Below are positions 1 to 5,267 of a stretch of DNA of 5,362 nt, piece by piece. Positions within the stretch are counted from its first letter, which is position 1, and every line of letters begins with the position of its first letter. Source of the stretch: Candidatus Njordarchaeota archaeon. GTDB lineage: Archaea > Thermoproteota > JANJXX01 > Panguiarchaeales > Panguiarchaeaceae. Position numbers and translations under genes: made by a program. Below the pieces are notes generated by a model that saw only the letters and a program-made list of their open reading frames with translations, was not told where the DNA came from and made no database searches. The DNA is taken from assembly GCA_029855985.1 (NCBI GenBank), contig JAGSHR010000105.1:1-5362 (forward strand), given 5' to 3'.

Positions 1-63
1 ATATTACAGTTGCCCCTGGGGATATTTATAATCTATAAAAGTTATAAAGTATATACGGTTTTT

Positions 64-77
64 GATATAATAATATT
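64..77 (+). promoter_or_regulatory. Candidate TATA element for the acyl-CoA synthetase gene
   Basis: The 96 nt before the ATG at 97 are very AT-rich and contain three TATA-like stretches: CTATAAAAG (33-41), TTATAAAGTATAT (42-54) and GATATAATAATATT (64-77). The last is centred about 26 nt before the ATG, the usual archaeal TATA-to-start distance. No GGTG or GAGG lies just before the ATG. A leaderless transcript starting at or near A97 therefore fits best. Which of the three boxes is used is not decided by the sequence. Confidence 0.35.
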
Positions 78-96
78 CAGAAAACTTGGCTTGTTG

Positions 97-1839
97 ATGA
101 AAATGTTTAAGGAATATCAATTAACAATTGACAAAATTCTAAAATACGCCTTGTATATTGCCCCAGATCAGGTGCTCACGTATGCTCCAGCAGGGCTTCC
201 AAAAAGAGAGTTCACCTATAAAGAGTTCGCTCAAAGAGTAAACAAGCTAGGCTGGGTCCTTGAAAAATTTGGAGTAAAAAGAGGAGAGAAAGCTTGGGAC
301 ATGGGGACTAGAGTTGCTGTAATGGACTGGAACACTATCAGGTACCAAGAGTTAATGTTCGCTGTTCCAATGTATAGAGCGGTTCTCTTCACGGTTAACA
401 TTAGGTTGGCACCAGAGGAAATAATATATACGATGAATATGGCAGAACCAGAGGTTTTGTTTGTATCGAAAGATTTCGTTCAATACCTTGAACCCATTTT
501 GAACTTGGTGAAGTCGATAAAGAAAGTAGTAGTAATGGATGATGAGATCACGACAGGAGTTAAAACCGAGATAGGTGAAGTAAGTGTCCCACAGGGTGTG
601 GAATTATACGAGTATGAGGCGCTATTAAAAGAAGCACCGAGTGAAGAATATAATTGGCCAGATTTGGATGAAAGAGTTGTTGCAGGTTTATTCTTCACTT
701 CTGGAACAACAGGTAGACCAAAGGGAATCTATCACACTCACAGACAGATACTTATAGCGTCGCAGCAAATATTGATTGCTCACATGGAGTACCCATTAAA
801 AATGGATAACAGAGACATAGCTTTGATTCTTGTACCATACTTCCACATTTTCGGCTGGATGCAACCATACTACGGGTTGCTAATAGGAAGCGAAATGATA
901 TTCCCCGGTAGATACGTTTGGGATCACGTTGCAAAAACGATAGTTGACTATATTCCCAAGGCAAAAGCGAGGGGTGCAAGAGTAATTGGGGAGGGAGTCC
1001 CAACAATGCTTTACGCCATCATACAGGAAGCCAAAAAGATGGGTGTTGAAAGCTTAGAGGGATTCATATTTGGTTATGGAGGAGAAGCATTGCCCATAGC
1101 AGTTTACAATGAGGCCAAAAAGATGAACATTGGGATACTAACAGGTTATGGGCCATCAGAAACACTCACGGCCATTACTAGGCTATGGGCTCCACCAAGA
1201 GTATGGATGAAAATGGGAACTGACGTAGAAAAAATCACCGATTACATAGTTAAAAAGAACTCACTAGGTATCCCTGTTCCATTAACTTTGGTAAAAGCAG
1301 TGGATAAAGATGGTAATGAAGTTCCACACGACGGTAAAACACCAGGTAAAATTTTGCTATACGGTCCAAGCATAACAAGAGAATACTATAAGGATCCAGA
1401 GAAAACAGAGCAAGCGTGGAAGACAGGTTGGTTCGACGTCCAAGACTTTGTTGTAATAGATGAATATGGTTCAATAGTTTTCGTTGACAGGGAGAAAGAT
1501 GCGATAAAAAGTGGAGGAGAATGGATTCCATCATCAAGGTTGGAGGGATTCATATCAACGCATCCAGCAGTAGCAGCGGTGGCTGCAGTTGGAGTTGATC
1601 ACCCCAAGTGGGTTGAGAGACCCATAGCGGTTGTGGCGTTAAAACCCGAATATAAGGGGAAAGTGTCCGAGCAAGACATTATCGAGTACCTGAATGAAAA
1701 CTATGTTAACAAGGGTTTAATGCCGAAGTGGTGGATTCCCGACAAAATCATATTCGTTGACGAGATGCCTAGAACAAGCACAGGTAAGGTTGACAAGAAG
1801 GTTCTAAGAGCAAAATACAAGAACATTCTTACCTCATAA
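97..1839 (+). CDS. AMP-forming fatty-acyl-CoA synthetase (AlkK/FadD-like, ANL superfamily)
   Basis: This 580-residue cytosolic ligase should activate a carboxylic acid with ATP to an acyl-adenylate and then transfer the acyl group to CoA. Motifs seen: the phosphate loop TSGTTGRPKG (201-210), YGPSET (351-356), the ribose-binding Asp (D450) inside WFDVQD where TGD is usual, DREKD (464-468), KSGGEWIPSSRLE (471-483) and the C-terminal STGK with catalytic Lys 564. The N-terminal part (MDWNT, NIRLAPEEI) and SGGEW resemble medium/long-chain AlkK-type ligases more than acetyl-CoA synthetase. Substrate chain length cannot be read. The frame is open from a TTG at 10, but those 29 codons are AT-rich promoter-like sequence. 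The ATG at 97 gives a normal N-terminus; the ATG at 103 is also possible. Residues 64-71 look like a short insertion. It probably forms an operon with the gene that follows. Confidence 0.9.
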   Translation: MKMFKEYQLTIDKILKYALYIAPDQVLTYAPAGLPKREFTYKEFAQRVNKLGWVLEKFGVKRGEKAWDMGTRVAVMDWNTIRYQELMFAVPMYRAVLFTVNIRLAPEEIIYTMNMAEPEVLFVSKDFVQYLEPILNLVKSIKKVVVMDDEITTGVKTEIGEVSVPQGVELYEYEALLKEAPSEEYNWPDLDERVVAGLFFTSGTTGRPKGIYHTHRQILIASQQILIAHMEYPLKMDNRDIALILVPYFHIFGWMQPYYGLLIGSEMIFPGRYVWDHVAKTIVDYIPKAKARGARVIGEGVPTMLYAIIQEAKKMGVESLEGFIFGYGGEALPIAVYNEAKKMNIGILTGYGPSETLTAITRLWAPPRVWMKMGTDVEKITDYIVKKNSLGIPVPLTLVKAVDKDGNEVPHDGKTPGKILLYGPSITREYYKDPEKTEQAWKTGWFDVQDFVVIDEYGSIVFVDREKDAIKSGGEWIPSSRLEGFISTHPAVAAVAAVGVDHPKWVERPIAVVALKPEYKGKVSEQDIIEYLNENYVNKGLMPKWWIPDKIIFVDEMPRTSTGKVDKKVLRAKYKNILTS

Positions 1840-1841
1840 AC

Positions 1842-1848
1842 TTTTTTT
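1842..1848 (+). terminator. T7 run after the acyl-CoA synthetase stop
   Basis: Seven T residues start three bases after the TAA stop. Archaeal RNA polymerase can terminate on such runs without a hairpin. The run sits in a 29-nt gap before the next gene, which has its own Shine-Dalgarno but no visible TATA box. It is therefore at most a partial terminator that lowers expression of the second gene. Confidence 0.3.
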
Positions 1849-1854
1849 GCGTGT

Positions 1855-1859
1855 AGGTG
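1855..1859 (+). promoter_or_regulatory. Shine-Dalgarno AGGTG setting the start at 1869
   Basis: AGGTG matches the archaeal anti-Shine-Dalgarno sequence and lies 9 nt before the ATG at 1869. An in-frame GTG at 1857 is part of this same motif. The motif is therefore more likely the ribosome site for ATG 1869 than a start codon itself. Confidence 0.6.
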
Positions 1860-1868
1860 TATGTTGAA

Positions 1869-2828
1869 ATGAGAGTTATAGATACGTGTAGCTTTGTTTT
1901 TCCCACAAAAGAGATATTGAAATTCATCATTAGAGCTTGGGGCATTTACGACGGTTACCTCAACATGTTCGCTAAAAACATATTCGCTATACTGGGTATG
2001 CCCACGGAGCAATACATGGAAAAAATTAGAAAAACACCGCGATCAGAGTTAATCGAGGAATTAGCCACCCTTTTCACAAGATTTGAGGTTCCACTAGAGG
2101 ATTTTGTCGAGATGCTTGAGGAAAGCGGTGTGGAAAAAGCAGTTCACGTCAGCGAGGACTCAGAGACAACAACAAAGGTAAAGCCCATATCAAACGATTA
2201 CATAGCAAACATGACGAGAGAGTACCCGGATAAACTTCTAGCCTTTGCGGGTGTAGATCCAAACAAGGGAGAAAAAGCACGAGAGGAGGCAGAGAGAGCA
2301 CTAACAAAACTCGAGTTAAATGGCATTGCTCTATACCCCTTCAAACACGAATTACCCCCAGACAATGAAGCATATTACCCAATATACGAAATCGCAATAA
2401 ACTACAAGGCCCCTATTTGGTTCCACGCATCAGTAAACTGGAACAATAAAATAACAATGTACATAGAACACCCAAAACATTTCGATAACCTCGCCGCGAA
2501 ATTCCCAGAGCTGAAGATAATAATGGGGCACGCGGGTTGGCCTTGGGTAAACGAAGCAGTAACAGTTGCGTGGAGACACCCAAACGTGTACATTGAGTTA
2601 TCAGCTTTCCGACCAAAATACGTTGGTAAACCGGGTTCAGGCTTTGAAACGCTTATCTATTACGGAAACACAGTAGCGAAAAACAAAGTATTATGGGGGT
2701 CAACATGGCTTTTACTGGGAATGCAACACAGCGAGATATTAGAGGAAATGAGTGAATTACCGCTAAAACCAGATGCACTAGAAAGTTGGCTTTATAGTAA
2801 CGCAAAGAGGGTCCTATCCCTTAAATAG
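1869..2828 (+). CDS. Amidohydrolase-2 (TIM-barrel, COG2159-type) protein with degenerate metal site
   Basis: The 319-residue protein has the fold signatures of the amidohydrolase-2 family (ACMSD, resorcylate decarboxylase and related hydrolases). These are an initial IDT strand (4-6), LEESGVEKAVHVS (83-95), YYPIYEIA (169-176) leading to WFH (H186), FPELKIIMGHAGWPWVNEA (212-230, H221), and HPNVYIELS (237-245). The family normally begins with IDxHxH and ends with GSD or GTD. Here the first motif is IDTCSF (C7, F9) and the last is GST (T279), so three of the usual metal or catalytic side chains are missing. It may bind no metal, use another chemistry, or be a non-catalytic partner. The start at ATG 1869 is chosen from the AGGTG site; the GTG at 1857 would add four residues. 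The 29-nt gap after the acyl-CoA synthetase suggests co-transcription, so a CoA-linked acid or its product is a reasonable but unproven ligand. The fold call is firm and the activity unknown. Confidence 0.85.
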   Translation: MRVIDTCSFVFPTKEILKFIIRAWGIYDGYLNMFAKNIFAILGMPTEQYMEKIRKTPRSELIEELATLFTRFEVPLEDFVEMLEESGVEKAVHVSEDSETTTKVKPISNDYIANMTREYPDKLLAFAGVDPNKGEKAREEAERALTKLELNGIALYPFKHELPPDNEAYYPIYEIAINYKAPIWFHASVNWNNKITMYIEHPKHFDNLAAKFPELKIIMGHAGWPWVNEAVTVAWRHPNVYIELSAFRPKYVGKPGSGFETLIYYGNTVAKNKVLWGSTWLLLGMQHSEILEEMSELPLKPDALESWLYSNAKRVLSLK

Positions 2829-2830
2829 CG

Positions 2831-2855
2831 CTTTTTCTTTATCTCTAAATTTTTC
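2831..2855 (+). terminator. T-rich terminator after the amidohydrolase gene
   Basis: Two T5 runs and further T/C-rich sequence start two bases after the TAG stop, with no hairpin. This is the usual archaeal T-tract arrangement and likely ends the two-gene transcript. Confidence 0.5.
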
Positions 2856-2869
2856 CATGTATGTTTTTA

Positions 2870-2885
2870 AAAGAGAATTTTAAAT
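2870..2885 (+). promoter_or_regulatory. Candidate BRE/TATA promoter for the antiporter transcript
   Basis: A purine-rich AAAGAGAA stretch (BRE-like) directly precedes TTTTAAAT (2878-2885). The box centre is about 24 nt before an ATG at 2905, so transcription would start at or close to that ATG. This gives the antiporter mRNA a leader of about 100 nt. A second TTTTTAAAA (2864-2872) upstream is an alternative box. Confidence 0.45.
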
Positions 2886-2904
2886 CTTGTAATTCTTATT
2901 GTTT

Positions 2905-2973
2905 ATGAAGCGAAAACAAAATATCACTAGCAAAGAGATTTATCAAAGAAATCTCCAGATTGTGTTTAGATGA
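2905..2973 (+). CDS. Possible 22-codon leader ORF
   Basis: An ATG-started ORF of 22 codons begins MKRKQNITSK and ends QIVFR before TGA. It is basic and has no recognisable domain. Its ATG sits where the TATA box at 2878-2885 would place the transcript start, so it could be read as a leaderless ORF. Its stop overlaps the ATG of a second mini-ORF by ATGA. Chance occurrence is quite possible in 175 nt of AT-rich DNA. There is no evidence of conservation. Confidence 0.2.
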   Translation: MKRKQNITSKEIYQRNLQIVFR

Positions 2974-3011
2974 GAAGAAAAGGCAAGTTTATTGGGTGTT
3001 TAAATGACTGA
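2970..3011 (+). CDS. Possible 13-codon leader ORF overlapping the antiporter start
   Basis: The ORF reads MRRKGKFIGCLND and ends with TGA at 3009-3011, inside the antiporter gene. It overlaps the preceding mini-ORF by four bases (ATGA) and the antiporter start by eight. The antiporter Shine-Dalgarno lies within it, so ribosomes reading it would cross that site. It has no Shine-Dalgarno of its own, so translation would depend on coupling. Highly tentative. Confidence 0.15.
   Translation: MRRKGKFIGCLND
2994..2998 (+). promoter_or_regulatory. Shine-Dalgarno GGGTG for the antiporter gene
   Basis: GGGTG lies 5 nt before the ATG at 3004. An in-frame TAA (3001-3003) immediately precedes that ATG. 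Together these fix the antiporter start. Confidence 0.65.
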
Positions 3012-4092
3012 AGAAGTATTAAAACTAACTAAACTCGACGTATCTTATATAGGAATAATGTCAATTGTTTACATTTACTCCATCATGATCGGGGATATCG
3101 CGGTATCATCAATAGCTGGAATAATGTTGGGCGCATGGTTCATATACAAACCCCCAGAGTTCTCAGTGGAGGGAGTTAAGGGAATCGGTGCAGCAATAAA
3201 AATGTCAGAGTACAACGCCGGAGTTCTCAGTAGTCTGGTATCCAACATACCGGAGGCGGTGTTAGTAGCGTTATCCTTCTACGTTGGAACCGTAACAAAC
3301 AACATTGAACTCATAGAGATTTCTCTAATAATGATCCTAGCGACGATAGGCGTAAATTTAATTTTACTCGGTGTAGTGATAATACTTGCCGCAAAGCAAG
3401 GGCCAATAGAGGTACCAGTGGAGGCCATCCAATATGACACAGAACTTTACCGCTTCATAACTGTAGCACTACTATCAATAATATTTTACTTCTTGGTCCA
3501 CGCGGTGTACACCAAACCCGAGGGCACACTGTACCTGCCAAGCTACTTTTCAGTCTTCCTCTTCGCATCGTACCCATTATACATACTGTTAGTCCCAAGA
3601 AAAGGTTCAGCCGTCGTGGAATCCCACCTTAGTGGTAAACAAGGTGCAATTTACTTCACTCTGGGAAACATTGGTATATTCATAGGAGGTCACCTAATAG
3701 TTTCAAGTGTTGAATCCATCCTAGCACACAACAAGGAAGCAATAGCGTCGATAGGGGACCCAATAATAGTTATCGCTTTGATCTTAGCTCTTTTAGGGGC
3801 TCTCCCTGAACACTTCGTCGCCGTAAAATCAGCAATGCGGGGTGATGTCGGCATAGGTTTAGGAAACCTTTTGGGTGGAATAGCTCAAATTCTATTAATA
3901 ATACTAGCTGGCGTTGGACTATTCATACCCATACCGTTAGATAAGTACAGTTTATTCCAGTTAACCCTTGTAGCTCTACAATTCTGGTTCATCAAGAGAA
4001 GCATACTAGACGACAACAAGCTCGACAAATTCGAAGGAATAATGATAATATTGTTCCAACTACTAGCATTCTCGTTGCTACTAACAACATAA
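3004..4092 (+). CDS. CaCA-superfamily cation antiporter (Na+/Ca2+ or Ca2+/H+ exchanger-like)
   Basis: This 362-residue integral membrane protein has about 10-11 hydrophobic segments (roughly 14-29, 31-48, 71-95, 103-130, 150-168, 179-198, 215-240, 252-275, 283-310, 317-331, 343-361) and two alpha repeats. Alpha-1 carries SNIPEA (80-85, E84), followed by GVNLILLG (116-123). Alpha-2 carries GALPEH (265-270, E269), followed by AMRGDVGIGLGNLLGGIAQ (277-295). The two glutamates in paired repeats are the ion-binding hallmark of calcium/cation antiporters. The EH pair and GxxxGG-x-x-Q pattern of alpha-2, and the Asn three residues before E84, look like the CAX (Ca2+/H+) branch; the PE pairs look like the Na+/Ca2+ branch. 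In alpha-2 the residue three before the Glu is Ala (A266), where Ser or Asn is usual. The likely role is export of a divalent cation driven by Na+ or H+. Ion specificity is not decided. It appears to be a single-gene unit. Confidence 0.85.
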   Translation: MTEEVLKLTKLDVSYIGIMSIVYIYSIMIGDIAVSSIAGIMLGAWFIYKPPEFSVEGVKGIGAAIKMSEYNAGVLSSLVSNIPEAVLVALSFYVGTVTNNIELIEISLIMILATIGVNLILLGVVIILAAKQGPIEVPVEAIQYDTELYRFITVALLSIIFYFLVHAVYTKPEGTLYLPSYFSVFLFASYPLYILLVPRKGSAVVESHLSGKQGAIYFTLGNIGIFIGGHLIVSSVESILAHNKEAIASIGDPIIVIALILALLGALPEHFVAVKSAMRGDVGIGLGNLLGGIAQILLIILAGVGLFIPIPLDKYSLFQLTLVALQFWFIKRSILDDNKLDKFEGIMIILFQLLAFSLLLTT

Positions 4093-4113
4093 AATAACAT
4101 CAATAACTCACAA

Positions 4114-4131
4114 ATTTTTTCACTCTTTTTT
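4114..4131 (+). terminator. Double T6 terminator after the antiporter gene
   Basis: Two T6 runs (4115-4120 and 4126-4131), separated by CACTC, lie 22-39 nt after the TAA stop. No hairpin is visible. This is a typical archaeal T-tract terminator. Confidence 0.5.
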
Positions 4132-4240
4132 AAAAGAACTCTCTAGAACGATTATGAAATGCAGTTAAACCTACTTCTTAAAAGCAAAACAGTTGTGAAA
4201 AATTTTCTTTAGAAGTTGTTAATACAAAGACAAAAGTTTT

Positions 4241-4280
4241 TTTAGCGCCATCGCACTTTATCTCCTATAGGGACGCTAAA
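4241..4280 (+). repeat. Inverted repeat TTTAGCG...CGCTAAA before the GNAT gene
   Basis: A perfect 7-bp inverted repeat (4241-4247 and 4274-4280) is separated by 26 nt. It ends 41 nt before the GNAT start codon. It could be a leader-RNA stem or an operator for a dimeric repressor. The right arm abuts an upstream ATG (4280) that opens a 10-codon ORF. A repeat this size can arise by chance in AT-rich DNA. Confidence 0.3.
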
Positions 4281-4310
4281 TGCCAAGTATAACCCAACAT
4301 AATAGTATAT

Positions 4311-4315
4311 GAGGG
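4311..4315 (+). promoter_or_regulatory. Shine-Dalgarno GAGGG deciding a TTG start
   Basis: GAGGG lies 6 nt before the TTG at 4322. An in-frame TGA at 4310-4312 rules out any longer start, and the next in-frame ATG would remove the acetyl-CoA motif. The gene therefore uses TTG. Confidence 0.7.
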
Positions 4316-4321
4316 AGCAAA

Positions 4322-5170
4322 TTGGAAATACATGTACGCTTAGCCAAACCAAGTGACAAACAACCCGTTTTAGATTTCACAAGAAATACGTGGGAGAACG
4401 GTGACTATATTCACCTCGTTTGGGATATCTGGTTGAACGATAAGCGTGGTGCTCTCTACGTTGCAGATTTAAACGGAGAACCTGTTGGGATCCTAAGAGC
4501 TAGGTATCTACCGGATAACAGTGTTTGGCTAGAGGGGCTAAGAGTAAACCCAAATCATAGACGAAAAGGGATAGCTCAAATTCTCAACAGAGAGGTCATC
4601 AAGAAAAGCATTGAGAAGGGTTACCGCGTTTTTAGAGGCGCAATCTTCGAATGGAACAAACCGTCCATGAACCTTGCAGACAAACTCGGTTTCAAAATCC
4701 TAAAACCAAAATGGATAATACACAAGATCGAGCTAGAGAACAACGGAAACGTGTTAAATTACGAACTACTGGAACCAGAAAAATTTGCCGCATTAGTTGA
4801 GAAAACACGAGAATACAAAGAGAGGAATGGTTTAGTTTTCGCAGGTTGGGCTTGGTTCAAATTAAACAGTGAGTCCTCAAAGAGAATGCGAGATTATTTC
4901 GATAACGTGCGATTAATTAGGATCGAGAATGTTCTATACATGTTAAGACTTCGAAAAGAACCAGAACCTAGAATCGAAGTAAACTACTTTAACTTGAGCG
5001 AATCGAACCTTCTGAAAAGCATCAACAAAGAACTGTTAAGGAAAGTCTACCCAGAGACCGCCATAGATAAAGCGGTACTCATGGTACCAATAGTGGAAAC
5101 AGAGAACCAAGTGAACCTCACTAATAGTAGCGAAATAGAAAGGTTATTCATTTTTGAAGGCAAATTTTAA
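4322..5170 (+). CDS. GNAT family N-acetyltransferase with long C-terminal extension
   Basis: The 282-residue protein starts with a GNAT domain (about 1-137) that transfers an acyl group, normally acetyl from acetyl-CoA, to an amine. Signs are the opening IHVRLAKPSD (3-12), ALYVADLNGEPVGILRARYL (44-63, strands 2-3) and motif A, WLEGLRVNPNHRRKGIAQIL (69-88), where R80-x-x-G83-x-A85 binds the CoA pyrophosphate. NKPSMNLADKLGFKIL (112-127) is the usual final helix and strand. The WLEGLRV form is common in archaeal and bacterial stand-alone GNATs of unknown substrate. Residues about 138-282 match no domain I recognise. They include a Trp/aromatic patch, FAGWAWFKL (173-181), and could be a degenerate second GNAT lobe or a substrate domain. 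The start is TTG, supported by GAGGG and an in-frame stop just upstream. The gene stands alone after a terminator and its substrate is unknown. Confidence 0.85.
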   Translation: MEIHVRLAKPSDKQPVLDFTRNTWENGDYIHLVWDIWLNDKRGALYVADLNGEPVGILRARYLPDNSVWLEGLRVNPNHRRKGIAQILNREVIKKSIEKGYRVFRGAIFEWNKPSMNLADKLGFKILKPKWIIHKIELENNGNVLNYELLEPEKFAALVEKTREYKERNGLVFAGWAWFKLNSESSKRMRDYFDNVRLIRIENVLYMLRLRKEPEPRIEVNYFNLSESNLLKSINKELLRKVYPETAIDKAVLMVPIVETENQVNLTNSSEIERLFIFEGKF

Positions 5171-5171
5171 C

Positions 5172-5183
5172 GCCGATCGCGGC
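5172..5183 (+). other. Small GC hairpin after the GNAT stop
   Basis: GCCG-ATCG-CGGC forms a 4-bp stem with a 4-nt loop, directly after the TAA stop and in an otherwise AT-rich gap. No T-run follows it, so it is not a convincing terminator. It may protect the mRNA end or be incidental. Confidence 0.25.
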
Positions 5184-5213
5184 ACAAGGTAACGGCAAAA
5201 ATCTATTCACCAT

Positions 5214-5230
5214 TATATTAAAATAATATA
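5214..5230. repeat. AT palindrome TATATTA-AAA-TAATATA
   Basis: This is a perfect 7-bp inverted repeat with a 3-nt spacer, located 44 nt after the GNAT stop. Its composition also fits a TATA element. It would place a + strand transcript start near 5247-5255. It could be a promoter, a binding site for a dimeric regulator, or just AT-rich sequence between convergent genes. Confidence 0.35.
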
Positions 5231-5267
5231 GAATATCAATACGAATTACTGGAGTGGGACTCTGGGA

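Noticed and set aside
10..96. 29-codon N-terminal extension of the acyl-CoA synthetase from a TTG
   Set aside because: The segment is AT-rich with several TATA-like boxes, has no Shine-Dalgarno, and encodes nothing resembling the ligase N-terminus; ATG 97 fits better.
480..1537. Minus-strand ORFs of 72-95 codons inside the acyl-CoA synthetase gene
   Set aside because: They lie antisense to a well-conserved gene, show low-complexity Ser/Leu-rich translations and match no family, so they are reading-frame shadows.
1857..1868. GTG start adding four residues to the amidohydrolase protein
   Set aside because: The GTG is part of AGGTG, which is correctly spaced as the ribosome site for ATG 1869, and the protein begins normally at MRVIDT.
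2402..2616. Two overlapping minus-strand ORFs inside the amidohydrolase gene
   Set aside because: They overlap each other and a conserved barrel region on the other strand, with no domain or start signal.
4233..4280. tRNA or box C/D RNA in the GNAT leader
   Set aside because: The 7-bp stem first suggested an RNA gene, but there is no T-arm consensus, no anticodon-arm geometry and no paired C and D boxes.
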